64,000 nt of DNA from positions 1,432,501 to 1,496,500 of the forward strand of contig NZ_CP034348.1 of NCBI RefSeq assembly GCF_009762325.1, given 5' to 3'. A program made the translations under genes and the position numbers. A model generated the notes under the pieces. It was given only the letters and a program-made list of their open reading frames with translations. It had not been told where the DNA came from and made no database searches. Below, piece after piece: positions 53,543-62,787 of this stretch. The DNA is from Roseovarius faecimaris (GTDB lineage: Bacteria > Pseudomonadota > Alphaproteobacteria > Rhodobacterales > Rhodobacteraceae). Each line of letters opens with the position of its first letter. Position 1 is the first letter of the stretch.

Positions 53543-54747
53543 AACGGGTGGTGATCACCGGCGCAGGCACGATCAATGCCCTGGGCCAGGATGTGCCCTC
53601 GACGCTGGAAGCGATGCGCGAGGGGCGCTGTGGCATCTCGGAGCTGGAGTTTCGCGATGTGGAGCGGCTGGCCATCCGCATTGGCGGGCAGGTGAAGGGC
53701 TATGAGCCCGAGGACCGGTTCAACCGGCAGCAACTCGCCCTGTATGACCGGTTCACCCAGTTCACGCTGATCGCGGCACGTCAGGCGATTGCGCAGGCGG
53801 GGCTGGAATTTGCCGGAGAGCTAGCGGCGCGGGCGGGCGTGGTGCTGGGCAATTCGGGCGGCGGGATGACAACGCTCGATGAAAATTACCGCTCGGTCTA
53901 TGAGGAAGGCAAGAACCGGGTGCATCCCTTTGTCGTGCCCAAGCTGATGAACAACGCGGCGGCGAGCCATGTGTCGATGGAGTTCAACCTGAAGGGGCCG
54001 AGCTTTACCGTCGCGACCGCCTGTGCCAGCTCTAATCACGCAATGGCGCAGGCCTTTCAGATGGTGCATGGCGGGATTTCCCCGGTGATGATCGCGGGCG
54101 GGTCGGAAAGCATGCTGTGCTTCGGCGGGGTCAAGGCCTGGGAAGGGCTGCGCGTGATGTCGAAGGATGCGTGCCGTCCGTTCTCGGCCAACCGCAACGG
54201 GATGGTGCAGGGCGAGGGGGCCGGCATTTTCGTCTTTGAGGAATACGAGCATGCCCGCGCGCGCGGGGCTGAGATGCTGGCCGAGGTGGCCGGCTTTGCC
54301 ATGTCCTCGGACGCGGCGGATATCGTGATGCCCTCCAAGCAGGGCGCGGCGCGCGCGATCAAGGGCGCGATGCAGGATGCGCGGGTGAACCCCGAAGAGG
54401 TGGGCTACATCAATGCCCACGGCACCGGCACGGCGGCCAATGACAAGACCGAAAGTGCCGCCGTGGCGGATGTGTTCGGGGCGCATGCGGACAAGCTGAT
54501 GATGTCGTCCACGAAGTCGATGCACGGGCATCTCATTGGCGGCACCGGGGCGGTGGAGCTGCTGGCCTGTATCATGGCGCTGCGCGACGGCGTGATCGCA
54601 CCCACCATCGGCTATGAGGAGCCGGACCCGGAATGCGCGCTCGACGTGGTGCCCAACGAGGCGCGCGAGGCGCATGTCGAGGTGGCGCTGAGCAACGCCT
54701 TTGCCTTTGGCGGGCTCAATGCGGTTCTGGCGCTGAAGCGGGTTTGA
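53539..54747 (+). CDS. Beta-ketoacyl-ACP synthase II-type enzyme
   Basis: 402 residues. The catalytic triad of the FabF type is complete: Cys162 in ATACASS, His294 in NAHGTGT and His331 in SMHGHLIGGTGA. It extends acyl chains with malonyl-ACP. Its ATG overlaps the ACP stop by four bases, so translation is coupled and the ACP is its probable partner. It may be a second FabF for unusual or long chains; the housekeeping fabF usually lies near fabG and acpP. The preceding lpxD suggests lipid A, as in the VLCFA clusters of other Alphaproteobacteria, but acpXL and lpxXL are not seen here. Confidence 0.9.
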   Translation: MKRVVITGAGTINALGQDVPSTLEAMREGRCGISELEFRDVERLAIRIGGQVKGYEPEDRFNRQQLALYDRFTQFTLIAARQAIAQAGLEFAGELAARAGVVLGNSGGGMTTLDENYRSVYEEGKNRVHPFVVPKLMNNAAASHVSMEFNLKGPSFTVATACASSNHAMAQAFQMVHGGISPVMIAGGSESMLCFGGVKAWEGLRVMSKDACRPFSANRNGMVQGEGAGIFVFEEYEHARARGAEMLAEVAGFAMSSDAADIVMPSKQGAARAIKGAMQDARVNPEEVGYINAHGTGTAANDKTESAAVADVFGAHADKLMMSSTKSMHGHLIGGTGAVELLACIMALRDGVIAPTIGYEEPDPECALDVVPNEAREAHVEVALSNAFAFGGLNAVLALKRV

Positions 54748-54946
54748 TGACCGGGTGACTGGCGGTTTTGAGCCCGACCCGGTCAGATGAGGCGGCTCAT
54801 CAGAAATGCCTGAAGCCGGTCATCGCTGCGCGAGCAATACGCGGCTGCGAGCCCATTTCGCAGTTTTCTACTTTGCCGCCGATGTCAGCTTTTTGCGTCC
54901 TCAGAAAGTGGTTATACATACGGAAATCAATTTTCGGAGGCAGATC

Positions 54947-55543
54947 TTGTCGAAGACCGAACTGAGCCAATTGGCTGTCGCCAAAAAGCTGGCGGACGAC
55001 AGCGGTCGCCATTTGACCGAGTGTATGGAAGACGCCGCGGAGATTGTCATTCGCAAACAACGCGAGCCCCGGCTTCCCAAGGTGCGGGCGCTTTATATAG
55101 CGTTGGCTTGCGGGTGTTCGGTTCTGGTTTTGAATGCCATTTTTGACATTTTGAATGTCGGAAGCGTGTTATCCCCTGTGCTCTCTTCTTGCCTGCTGGT
55201 TTTCGTGCTGGCGAGCTTGTTTTGGATCACACCGGAACTGCCGCTGATGTCGAAGCTTTGGACGCGCTGGAACACCCCGGCATTCATCGCGATGACGGTA
55301 TTTTTCCTTTTCAGCAACCATCACCTTGTGCCTCTGGTGTACGATCTAGCACTCGTGTTGTTTTTCGGTGTTGCGATTGTGGCGGCTGTGAATGGATCAA
55401 GACACCCCGATCAGGCATTGGAAAAACGGCTCTACACAACGAAATATCTGTTTCACAGGCTCTCGGCCAACGATCAGGGCCGCATCTTTTTCTTGGCTCC
55501 CTGGCTCTCTCCTTTCGGTTTTCGTGCCAACCAACGGCGCTGA
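54947..55543 (+). CDS. Unrecognised membrane protein with TTG start
   Basis: 198 residues from a TTG at 54947, chosen because GGAGG lies seven bases upstream. The upstream frame to 54806 would add residues with no ribosome site. A charged N-terminal part (residues 1-48, with LADDSGRHLTECMEDAAEIV) is followed by four hydrophobic segments (about 50-70, 75-97, 106-122 and 126-144), then a basic tail. No family is recognised. Base composition is clearly more AT-rich than the lpxD-acp-fabF genes before it, and a MITE-like repeat follows within 160 bases, so horizontal acquisition is possible. Confidence 0.6.
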   Translation: MSKTELSQLAVAKKLADDSGRHLTECMEDAAEIVIRKQREPRLPKVRALYIALACGCSVLVLNAIFDILNVGSVLSPVLSSCLLVFVLASLFWITPELPLMSKLWTRWNTPAFIAMTVFFLFSNHHLVPLVYDLALVLFFGVAIVAAVNGSRHPDQALEKRLYTTKYLFHRLSANDQGRIFFLAPWLSPFGFRANQRR

Positions 55544-55698
55544 TTCAGTTGGTTGGCAATACTCAAAACGGACATTCCTGTGATGGATTTCAACGGCTGC
55601 AAAACCCCGCGTTGCTGCCGGTGAAGGCACCCAGACCGTGCAGCTGCTCTCATTCAGACCGGACGTTCATGCGTATTGCAGCGATTGGCGGCAACGAG

Positions 55699-55836
55699 CC
55701 TTTGGCGGACCTTCGAGCGATGCACAACAGGCCGGTTAACAGCGCGAAGCGCCCGGCCCATCGCCAGCCCAGGTAGGGGGCTGGTCATGGGCCGCCTGTG
55801 GCGCGACGCTTGAACGGCAGCAAAGCCCCGCAAACC
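55699..55836. repeat. MITE-like dispersed repeat, copy 3 (internally deleted)
   Basis: Shares ACCTTCGAGCGATGCACAAC then AGGCCGGTTAACAGC on the left and GCCTGTGGCGCG ... TTGAACGGCAGCAA on the right with copy 1. The core is short: GGCCCATCGCCAGCCC-AGGTA-GGGGGCTGGTCATGGGCC, so the two inverted ends lie almost back to back. The rest of 55544-55896 holds no gene. Confidence 0.72.
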
Positions 55837-55841
55837 CGACA

Positions 55842-55868
55842 TAAAAAAACCGCCCCGAAGAGGGGCGG
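55842..55868 (-). terminator. Rho-independent terminator of the IalB gene
   Basis: On the minus strand CCGCCCC / GGGGCGG, 7-bp arms with a 5-base loop, followed by TTTTTTTAT. It lies about 30 bases after the stop at 55897. Confidence 0.9.
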
Positions 55869-55896
55869 CTCTTTCATGTCCGGCGATGGGAAAAAT

Positions 55897-56511
55897 TCAG
55901 TTTTCCAGCACCGAGGCGTTTTCGAACGCGGCGGTGAAGCCCTTCAGCGATGCCTTGATCGTCACCTGCTGGTCAGGGGCCTGCGCCGGGACGATGGTCA
56001 GGTTGGCCGCGATACCGCGCCGGAAGGCGTCGAGGTCGGCCTTGGTCAGGCCGATGCGCGCGTAACAGCCCACAAGGCTGCAGAAGGAATAGGAATACCC
56101 CTTGGCCTTGCCGCTATCGACAGCGATCTTGAGCTGTTCGGTCAGAAGCGTGCCCAGCGGCACCACGATGGTGGCCCCGGCCACGGCCTGGCTGCCTTCG
56201 GGCAGGCGGAACAGGGAAAACTCGGCAATCGGGTTGCCGCTCTCTTCGCGCAGAAGCTGGAACATCTGGCAGGGGTCTTCCTCGGCCTCCGAGCGGAAGC
56301 ATTTGAGTTGCCAGTCGCCGTACTCCGCTTTGATATAGGTCGGGTCTTCGACGACCTCCTGACCCATGTCGAGCCCGGTATCGGCCCCGGAGGTCTCAGT
56401 GCCTTCGGCAGCGGGTTCTTCGGTGGTTGCGGCGGTGTTGTCTTGCGCCTGCACGGCACCGGCGAGGCCCAGCAGGGCCAGCATCGGCAGGGTGTAAAGT
56501 AGTTTGGACAT
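55897..56511 (-). CDS. IalB-family (invasion-associated locus B) secreted protein
   Basis: 204 residues. A signal peptide (MSKLLYTLPMLALLGLAGAVQA) precedes an acidic low-complexity linker (about 24-55). The IalB domain (about 60-200) has EYGDWQLKCFRS, DPCQMFQLLREE, IVVPLGTLLTEQLKIAVD and YSFCSLVGCYARIGLT, with the conserved Cys pairs that probably form disulfides. It is periplasmic or attached to the outer surface. The name comes from Bartonella, but homologues are common in free-living Alphaproteobacteria, where the role is unknown. It has its own terminator and no operon partner. Confidence 0.88.
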   Translation of the reverse strand: MSKLLYTLPMLALLGLAGAVQAQDNTAATTEEPAAEGTETSGADTGLDMGQEVVEDPTYIKAEYGDWQLKCFRSEAEEDPCQMFQLLREESGNPIAEFSLFRLPEGSQAVAGATIVVPLGTLLTEQLKIAVDSGKAKGYSYSFCSLVGCYARIGLTKADLDAFRRGIAANLTIVPAQAPDQQVTIKASLKGFTAAFENASVLEN

Positions 56512-56662
56512 GGTCCCCTAATCCTATCGGTTCTGGTCAAATCGCGCTCTAACATGGCGCAGCAATTGAGTCAGGAGATAATCGCAGCCCCGCCCGGGGT
56601 TCAAGGCGGAATTCCGCTTTTCTTTGAGTCAGGTGGCGGCAACGCGCTGCGCCCCCAAAGCA

Positions 56663-56684
56663 AAAGAGGCCCAAGGGCCTCTTT
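56663..56684. terminator. Bidirectional hairpin AAAGAGGCCC-AA-GGGCCTCTTT
   Basis: Perfect 10-bp arms with a 2-base loop; T runs after the GC part on both strands. It stands in the spacer between the divergent IalB and HerA-like genes, so no known gene ends at it. Confidence 0.6.
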
Positions 56685-56843
56685 CAATGAAGCGTTTGAA
56701 AACGCCGATGTTATCTCCCTGCCGGACTGGCCGACTTAGTCTTTGTATGCCGGACGCTATGACAGTTACCGGTAACCGTCAACAGGCAAAATTGGAAAAA
56801 GTCAGAAAAAGAATCATGAGCCTAAGATGCATGTAAACAAAGC

Positions 56844-56950
56844 AAAAAAAAGGCCGCACCCAGGGGCGCGGCCAGTCTGACAGGGAGGAAGTCACTTCAG
56901 GGCAAGAGGACATGCGCCCCGAAGCGATATTCATACTGGCGCGGAAATCT
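56844..56950 (-). ncRNA. Candidate small RNA with anti-Shine-Dalgarno stretch
   Basis: The minus strand from about 56950 to 56844 ends in a strong terminator (GGCCGC ... GCGGCC stem, 56852-56873, then eight T). No minus strand gene ends there. Just before the stem the RNA reads ACTTCCTCCCTGTC, where CUUCCUCCCU is complementary to ribosome-binding sites. I recall small RNAs with CCUCC motifs in Rhodobacter. The 5' end is not defined; the range given is a guess bounded by the HerA start region. Expression would need RNA data. Confidence 0.4.
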
Positions 56951-57000
56951 TAACTTTGTATGTTCAGACCGTGGAAAAAGTGAGACAGCGGAGCAAGCCC

Positions 57001-58554
57001 TTGGAAAATCAGGTATTTATTGGCGGCGGTGGGCCAGATTATGGTGAAAAGCAGGGGCTCAGGCTGAAATATGCCAATCGGCACGGGCTGATTGCGGGGG
57101 CCACGGGCACCGGCAAGACTGTGACCCTGCAGATTTTGGCCGAAGGGTTCTCGAAGGCGGGGGTGCCGGTGTTTCTGTCGGATGTGAAGGGCGATCTGTC
57201 GGGGCTGGCGGCCTCGGGCAGTGTCGGCTTCAAGCTGCATGACGCCTTCACCAAGCGCGCGGCCACCATCGGGTTCGACGATTACAGCTATGAGGCGTTT
57301 CCGGTCACCTTCTGGGATCTTTTCGGCGATCAGGGCCATCCGGTCCGCACCACGGTGGCCGAGATGGGCCCGCTTCTGCTGAGCCGCCTGATGGGGCTGA
57401 CCGACGCGCAGGAGGGGGTGCTGAACATCGCCTTCCGCGTGGCCGATGAGGAGGGCATGCCGCTTCTGGATCTGAAGGATCTGCAGGCGCTGCTGGTCTG
57501 GGTCGGAGAGAACAACAAGGCGCTGGGGCTGCGCTATGGCAATGTCTCGGCGCAATCGGTGGGGGCCATTCAACGGCAGCTTCTGGTGCTGGAGAACCAG
57601 GGCGGCACGGAGATTTTCGGCGAGCCCGCACTGGCGCTGGACGACCTGATGCGCACCGCCGAGGACGGGCGCGGGATGGTCAACATCCTGGCCGCGGACA
57701 AGCTGATGGGCAGTCCGCGGCTTTACGCGACCTTCCTGTTGTGGCTTCTGAGCGAGCTTTTCGAGAACCTGCCGGAGGTGGGCGACCCGGACAAGCCCAA
57801 GCTGGTCTTCTTCTTCGACGAGGCGCATCTTCTGTTTGACGATGCGCCCGATGCGCTGGTCGACAAGGTCGAGCAGGTGGCGCGACTGATCCGGTCGAAG
57901 GGGGTCGGGGTCTTTTTCATCACCCAGAACCCCGATGACGTGCCCGAAGACATTCTCGGGCAGCTTGGCAACCGGGTGCAGCACGCCTTGCGCGCCTTCA
58001 CCGCGCGGGATCAGAAGGCGCTGGCGCGGGCGGCCGAGACCTACCGTCCGAACCCGAGCTTCGACACGGCGCAGGCCATTCGCGAGGTGGGCGTAGGCGA
58101 GGCGGTAACCTCGATGCTGGAAGACAAGGGCGTGCCCGGCGTGGTGGAGCGCACGTTGATCCGGCCCCCGTCGTCGCAGCTTGGCCCGATCAGCCTGGCC
58201 GAGCGCCGCGCGGTGATGGCGGCCTCGCCCATGGCGGGGAAATATGACGAGGTGCTGGACCGCAGATCGGCCTATGAGATCCTGGCGGCACGGGCCGAGG
58301 AGGCGGCACGGCAGGCCGAGGCGGAAGAGGCGCGTATCGAAGAGGATGAGAGCCTGACCCCGGCGGAGCGCGAGTTCAATGCCGGGCGGCGCTACAGCGG
58401 CAAGAAGGTGACCCGCTCAACCTCGCGCAGCACGCGGCGGCGCGGCGACAGCTTTGGTGAGGCGATGACCAAGGTGGTGATCAAGGAGCTGAAGGGCACC
58501 ACCGGGCGCCGGATCGTGCGGGGCATTCTGGGCGGTCTTTTCAAAGGCCGGTGA
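57001..58554 (+). CDS. HerA-like ATPase (DUF853/YjgR family)
   Basis: 517 residues from a TTG at 57001, chosen because the product then starts [17 protein letters not shown], close to relatives, with CGGAG about nine bases upstream; TTG 56956 and GTG 56971 are alternatives. Walker A is [12 protein letters not shown] near residue 35; Walker B is [15 protein letters not shown] near residue 268; [14 protein letters not shown] follows as a sensor-like motif. Family members are hexameric ATPases related to HerA translocases, but no NurA nuclease gene is adjacent. The C-terminal 80 residues are charged and helical. Its 3' end is convergent with the phosphotransferase gene. Confidence 0.85.
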   Translation: MENQVFIGGGGPDYGEKQGLRLKYANRHGLIAGATGTGKTVTLQILAEGFSKAGVPVFLSDVKGDLSGLAASGSVGFKLHDAFTKRAATIGFDDYSYEAFPVTFWDLFGDQGHPVRTTVAEMGPLLLSRLMGLTDAQEGVLNIAFRVADEEGMPLLDLKDLQALLVWVGENNKALGLRYGNVSAQSVGAIQRQLLVLENQGGTEIFGEPALALDDLMRTAEDGRGMVNILAADKLMGSPRLYATFLLWLLSELFENLPEVGDPDKPKLVFFFDEAHLLFDDAPDALVDKVEQVARLIRSKGVGVFFITQNPDDVPEDILGQLGNRVQHALRAFTARDQKALARAAETYRPNPSFDTAQAIREVGVGEAVTSMLEDKGVPGVVERTLIRPPSSQLGPISLAERRAVMAASPMAGKYDEVLDRRSAYEILAARAEEAARQAEAEEARIEEDESLTPAEREFNAGRRYSGKKVTRSTSRSTRRRGDSFGEAMTKVVIKELKGTTGRRIVRGILGGLFKGR

Positions 58555-58563
58555 GCTTGGCGG

Positions 58564-58585
58564 AGAAAATTCGTACGAATTTTCT
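58564..58585. repeat. AGAAAATT-type palindrome, copy at convergent gene ends
   Basis: AGAAAATTCGT-ACGAATTTTCT, a perfect 22-bp palindrome in the 40-base gap between the HerA-like gene (+) and the phosphotransferase gene (-). It is followed by TGG. Related palindromes are at 7839-7859 and 28895-28940. Confidence 0.8.
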
Positions 58586-58594
58586 TGGCCCCGC

Positions 58595-59551
58595 TCAAAG
58601 CGTGTCGAGATCGGCAATCAGCCTGTCCGACATCTCCGCGGCGCGGCGCACCCGGCCGCGTTTGATCCCGGCATGTTCGACACGGATGAGCGCCTCGACC
58701 CCCAGCATGAAGGGCAGGATCAGGTCACGCTCTTGCGCGCTGAGCGAGAAGGCGCCGGCAAAGGCGTCGATCCCGCGTGCATCCACCCCGAACCGGGCCT
58801 CGCCCGAGGGGATCAGCCCGCGCCGGCCCATATGCATCAGGAACCGGGCCATGTCCTTGTAGATCGGGATCGTGGCGGAGCCGCCGAGATCGATGCCGGT
58901 CAGACGGTCCTCGCCGACGATCAGGTTGTTGGGGTGGAAATCGCCATGGCTGATCGCGTGGCGCCAGGGCAGGTCATCGCAAAGCGGGGCAAGGCGCTTA
59001 AGGTGCCGCAGGATCTTGCGCTCGCGGCGTTGCAGCTTGGGGTGGGGCTGTGTCGCGGCGGCGGCCGCGGCCTTCTGCAGCCAGACAGCGGCGCGCGGCT
59101 TGGCGGTGATCTCGGAATTCGCTGTATAGGCGCGCAGCCAGGCGGCGGCCTGCGGCAGGCAGGGCGCGCGGTCGGCGGGGTCCAGATGCCACATATGCTG
59201 CATCAGCGGCGTGCCGGGAATGTCCTCGATCACCAGCAGGCCGAACTCTTCGTTGACATGCAGCGGCTCGGCGATGCGCAGGGTCTTGCCCTGCATATGC
59301 GGCCAGGCGCGGGTCATCTCGGCCCATTCGTTTCCGGGGGCGTGTGAGGCGGGATCGAGATGCATGCGGAAGATCGCGGCGCGGCCCTGCCACCGGCCTG
59401 ACAGCATCGCGCGCTTGCCCGGCACGAGGCGTTTGAGCTCATCAAGCTCGGCCTCGGCCAGCGCGGGATCGGCGGCGCGGGCCTCCTCGAAGCGGGCGAC
59501 GATCTGCATCGTGCCGTCAAGCTCGGACAAGGGAGGGGTGGGGCCGGACAT
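58595..59551 (-). CDS. Aminoglycoside phosphotransferase/choline kinase-family protein
   Basis: 318 residues with a protein-kinase-like fold. The Brenner-type motif HGDFHPNNLIVG (near residue 220) holds the catalytic Asp, and LTGIDLGGSATIPIYKDMARF (quoted in part) carries the metal-binding Asp. The N-terminal lobe is less clear. Relatives phosphorylate small molecules with ATP; the actual substrate is unknown, and antibiotic resistance is not implied by the family name. ATG at 59551 gives MSGPTPPLSELDG; the frame extends far upstream over xseB but without sense. It is divergent from xseB (103 bases). Confidence 0.82.
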   Translation of the reverse strand: MSGPTPPLSELDGTMQIVARFEEARAADPALAEAELDELKRLVPGKRAMLSGRWQGRAAIFRMHLDPASHAPGNEWAEMTRAWPHMQGKTLRIAEPLHVNEEFGLLVIEDIPGTPLMQHMWHLDPADRAPCLPQAAAWLRAYTANSEITAKPRAAVWLQKAAAAAATQPHPKLQRRERKILRHLKRLAPLCDDLPWRHAISHGDFHPNNLIVGEDRLTGIDLGGSATIPIYKDMARFLMHMGRRGLIPSGEARFGVDARGIDAFAGAFSLSAQERDLILPFMLGVEALIRVEHAGIKRGRVRRAAEMSDRLIADLDTL

Positions 59552-59654
59552 GCGGGGATGTTTAAGCAAGGGCGGACGGGCGTCAACCGAATTGAACCTC
59601 CCCGGCGGGGCGGTTAGGGTGGCCCCGTGCAACCGAGCTGAAGGACCGCCTGCG

Positions 59655-59897
59655 ATGAGTGATGCCGCCATTTCCGAGATGTCGTTTGAAGAGGCCATGC
59701 GCGAGCTGGAGGCCGTGGTCGGCAAGCTGGAGCGGGGCGATGTGGCGCTGGAGGACAGCATCAAGCTGTATGAACGCGGGGCCGAGCTGAAGGCGCGGTG
59801 CGAGGCCAAGCTGAAAGAGGCCGAAGAGAAGGTCGCCGCGATCACGCTGGGCGCCGACGGCCAGCCGACGGGAACCACCCCGGTCGAGGGGATGTAA
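59655..59897 (+). CDS. xseB: Exodeoxyribonuclease VII small subunit
   Basis: 80 residues, typical of XseB. The conserved segment MSFEEAMRELEAVVGKLERG is followed by a helical stretch (VALEDSIKLYERGAELKARC) and a charged coil (EAKLKEAEEKV). It binds XseA to form the nuclease that degrades single-stranded DNA. It heads the order xseB-ispA-dxs, which is common in proteobacteria. ispA starts six bases after the stop with a GTG. AAGGA lies nine bases before the ATG. Confidence 0.94.
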   Translation: MSDAAISEMSFEEAMRELEAVVGKLERGDVALEDSIKLYERGAELKARCEAKLKEAEEKVAAITLGADGQPTGTTPVEGM

Positions 59898-59902
59898 CCC
59901 GC

Positions 59903-60769
59903 GTGCAGGAGAGACAGGCCGAGATCCGCCGCGCGGTCGACGCGCAGTTCGAGCGTGTGCTGGCCCCGTTCGGTGCAGGCGATGTGGCGCAGGCGATGCG
60001 CTATGCCACGCGCGGGGGCAAACGGGTTCGGGCGTTTCTGGTGATGGAGAGCGCGCGTCTGCACGACATCGCGCAGGCGCAGTCCATCTGGCCGGCCTGT
60101 GCGATCGAGGCGATGCACGCCTATTCCCTTGTCCACGACGATCTGCCCTGCATGGACGATGACGACATGCGCCGGGGCCAGCCGACGGTGCACCGCAAAT
60201 GGGACGAGGCGACGGCGGTGCTGACGGGTGATGCCTTGCAGGCGCTGGCGTTCGAAATGGTGGCGCATCCGGACGTGTCCGCAAGCGGCGACGTGCGCGC
60301 GCATCTGGGCCTGACGCTGGCGCAGGCGGCGGGCGGGCAGGGGATGGTTCTGGGTCAGGCGCTAGATATCGCGGCGGAGACGGCGGACAGCCCCCTGACC
60401 CTGGACGAGATCACAACCCTGCAGGCGGGCAAGACCGGCGCTCTGATCCGCTGGGCCGCGCTGGCCGGGCCGCGCCTGGCCGAGGCCGACGAGAGCGCGC
60501 TTGCTTCCTATGCCGAGGCGCTGGGGCTGGCCTTCCAGATCCAGGATGACATCATCGACGTGACCGGCGATGCGCAGGCCGCGGGCAAGGCCGTGGGCAA
60601 GGATGCCGCCGCCGGCAAGGCCACATTCGTGTCGCTTCTGGGGTTGGAGGCGGCGAAACGCCGGGCGCAATCCCTTGTGGATCAGGCCTGTGACGCTATC
60701 TCTTGTTACGGAGACAAGGCCCAGAGCTTGCAGCGGCTGGCGCAGTTCGTTATCGCTCGCCAGACCTGA
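59903..60769 (+). CDS. ispA: Farnesyl diphosphate synthase (polyprenyl synthetase)
   Basis: 288 residues from a GTG at 59903; the upstream frame overlaps xseB and is rejected. The two Asp-rich motifs are VHDDLPCMDDDDMRRG (near residue 82) and IQDDIIDVTGD (near residue 215). GKRVRAFL near residue 35 binds IPP, and KTGALIRWAA precedes the second motif. It condenses IPP with DMAPP and GPP to FPP for ubiquinone, undecaprenyl and carotenoid chains. It lies between xseB and dxs; dxs starts 24 bases after its stop with GGGGAGGGG before its ATG. Confidence 0.95.
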   Translation: MQERQAEIRRAVDAQFERVLAPFGAGDVAQAMRYATRGGKRVRAFLVMESARLHDIAQAQSIWPACAIEAMHAYSLVHDDLPCMDDDDMRRGQPTVHRKWDEATAVLTGDALQALAFEMVAHPDVSASGDVRAHLGLTLAQAAGGQGMVLGQALDIAAETADSPLTLDEITTLQAGKTGALIRWAALAGPRLAEADESALASYAEALGLAFQIQDDIIDVTGDAQAAGKAVGKDAAAGKATFVSLLGLEAAKRRAQSLVDQACDAISCYGDKAQSLQRLAQFVIARQT

Positions 60770-60793
60770 GAGGATCCCCGGGGAGGGGAAAAT

Positions 60794-62722
60794 ATGACCG
60801 ACCGCCCAGAGACACCGCTTTTGGACCGGGTGACGACCCCTGCCGATCTCAAACAGTTCAGCGATGCAGAGCTGGTGCAGCTTGCCCATGAGCTGCGCGC
60901 CGAGACGATCTCGGCCGTTTCAGAGACGGGCGGGCATCTGGGGGCCGGGCTGGGCGTGGTCGAGCTGACCGTGGCGCTGCATCATGTCTGGGACGCCCCG
61001 CGCGACAAGATTATCTGGGATGTGAGCCACCAGTGCTATCCACACAAGATCCTGACCGGGCGGCGGGACCGCATCCGCACCTTGCGGCAGAAGGACGGGC
61101 TGAGCGGGTTCACCAAACGCTCGGAAAGCCCATATGACCCGTTCGGGGCGGCCCATAGCTCGACCTCGATCAGCGCCGCATTGGGATTTGCCGTTGCGCG
61201 CGATCTGGGTGGGCTGTGCGACACGGGCCACGGCGATGCGATTGCGGTGATCGGCGACGGGGCGATGTCAGCGGGCATGGCCTTTGAGGCGATGAACAAC
61301 GCAGGCCATCTGAAAAAACGGCTGATCGTCATTCTGAACGACAATGAGATGAGCATTGCGCCGCCCGTGGGCGCGTTGTCATCGTATCTGTCGCGGCTTT
61401 ACGCGGGCGAGCCGTTCCAGGAGCTGAAGGCCGCGGCCAAGGGGGCGGTGTCGCTGTTGCCGGGGCCGTTCCAGGAGGGGGCGAAACGGGCCAAGGAAAT
61501 GCTCAAGGGCATGACCGTGGGCGGCACGCTGTTCGAGGAGCTGGGCTTTTCCTATGTCGGCCCGATCGACGGGCATGACATGGACCAGCTTCTGCCGGTG
61601 CTGCGCACGGTGAAGGCGCGGGCGACCGGGCCGATCCTCATTCACGTGACCACGACCAAGGGCAAGGGCTATGCGCCGGCCGAGGCCGCGCGCGACGGCG
61701 GCCATGCAACGGCGCGGTTCGACGTGCTGACCGGCAAGCAGATCAAGGCGCCGAGCAACGCGCCGAGCTATACCCGTGTCTTTGCCGATGCGCTGCTGGA
61801 AGAGGCCGCAAGGGATGACAAGATTTGCGCCATCACCGCCGCGATGCCGGATGGGACGGGGCTGAACCTTTTTGCCGAGCGCTATCCGAGCCGCTGCTTT
61901 GACGTGGGCATCGCCGAGCAGCACGCAGTGACCTTTTCCGCAGGGCTCGCGGCGGGCGGGATGAAGCCGTTTTGTGCGCTTTACTCCACCTTCCTGCAGC
62001 GCGGCTATGATCAGGTGGTGCATGATGTGGCGCTGCAGCGCCTGCCGGTGCGTTTTCCGATTGACCGGGCGGGTCTGGTGGGCGCCGATGGGGCAACCCA
62101 TGCGGGGGCCTACGACATTGCCTATCTGGCGAACCTGCCGGGCTTTGTGGTCATGGCCGCCGCTGATGAGGCCGAGCTGAAGCATATGGTCGCCACCGCC
62201 GCCGCCCATGACGAGGGGCCGATTGCCTTCCGCTTCCCGCGTGGCGAGGGGCAGGGGGTAGAGATGCCCGAGCGCGGGCAGGTGCTTGATATCGGCAAGG
62301 GACGCATGGTGCAGGAGGGCGCGCGCGTCGCGATCCTGAGCTTCGGGACACGTCTGGGCGAGGTGCTGCGCGCCAGCGAGGCGCTGCGCGCACGCGGCGT
62401 GACACCCACGGTCGCGGATGCGCGTTTTGCCAAGCCGCTCGATGAGGCGCTGATCCTGGAGCTGGCCGCCAGTCACGAAGCGCTGATCACCATCGAAGAG
62501 GGGGCAGTGGGCGGCTTCGGCTCTCACGTGGCGCAGCTGCTGTCCGACCATGCGGTGTTCGACCGGGGGCTCAAATTCCGCTCCATGGTGCTGCCCGACA
62601 TCTTTATCGACCAGGCGAGCCCGGCAGATATGTATGCGGTGGCAGGCATGAATGCCGCCGATATCGAGGCAAAGGTGCTAGACGTGCTGGGCGTGGCGCA
62701 GATCGGCGACAAGCGGGCGTGA
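60794..62722 (+). CDS. dxs: 1-deoxy-D-xylulose-5-phosphate synthase
   Basis: 642 residues. The thiamine diphosphate site is [18 protein letters not shown] ... ILNDNEMSI (near residues 152-180), with [12 protein letters not shown] near 47. The second domain has the catalytic [17 protein letters not shown] with Glu-Gln-His (near residue 372) and [19 protein letters not shown]. It makes DXP from pyruvate and glyceraldehyde 3-phosphate, the first step of the MEP pathway, and so feeds the ispA upstream. Length and motifs are standard. A GGTGCGTG long-form repeat begins one base after the TGA. The mnmA gene is convergent. Confidence 0.97.
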   Translation: MTDRPETPLLDRVTTPADLKQFSDAELVQLAHELRAETISAVSETGGHLGAGLGVVELTVALHHVWDAPRDKIIWDVSHQCYPHKILTGRRDRIRTLRQKDGLSGFTKRSESPYDPFGAAHSSTSISAALGFAVARDLGGLCDTGHGDAIAVIGDGAMSAGMAFEAMNNAGHLKKRLIVILNDNEMSIAPPVGALSSYLSRLYAGEPFQELKAAAKGAVSLLPGPFQEGAKRAKEMLKGMTVGGTLFEELGFSYVGPIDGHDMDQLLPVLRTVKARATGPILIHVTTTKGKGYAPAEAARDGGHATARFDVLTGKQIKAPSNAPSYTRVFADALLEEAARDDKICAITAAMPDGTGLNLFAERYPSRCFDVGIAEQHAVTFSAGLAAGGMKPFCALYSTFLQRGYDQVVHDVALQRLPVRFPIDRAGLVGADGATHAGAYDIAYLANLPGFVVMAAADEAELKHMVATAAAHDEGPIAFRFPRGEGQGVEMPERGQVLDIGKGRMVQEGARVAILSFGTRLGEVLRASEALRARGVTPTVADARFAKPLDEALILELAASHEALITIEEGAVGGFGSHVAQLLSDHAVFDRGLKFRSMVLPDIFIDQASPADMYAVAGMNAADIEAKVLDVLGVAQIGDKRA

Positions 62723-62723
62723 T

Positions 62724-62781
62724 GGTGCGTGAAATCACGCACCCTACGGGATAGGATGTAGGGTGTGTGCTTGCACGCACC
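62724..62781. repeat. GGTGCGTG composite repeat, long form copy 5
   Basis: 58 bases, the same layout as 32110-32167 with one difference (ATAGG for GTAGG). It fills the 65-base gap between the stop codons of the convergent dxs and mnmA genes. Confidence 0.88.
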
Positions 62782-62787
62782 TGCCGC

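Larger units (their letters stand above)
56512..57000. other. Non-coding spacer before the HerA-like gene
   Basis: 489 bases. A short + strand frame at 56554-56739 exists, but it lacks a ribosome site and coding character. Features seen: a bidirectional hairpin at 56663-56684 and an orphan minus strand terminator at 56844-56873 with a candidate small RNA above it. Confidence 0.5.

Noticed and set aside
54806..54946. Upstream extension of the membrane protein frame
   Set aside because: It lacks a ribosome site, whereas the TTG at 54947 has GGAGG at the right distance.
56554..56739. Short + strand frame of 61 codons
   Set aside because: It crosses the hairpin at 56663-56684, has no ribosome site and no similarity to a known protein.
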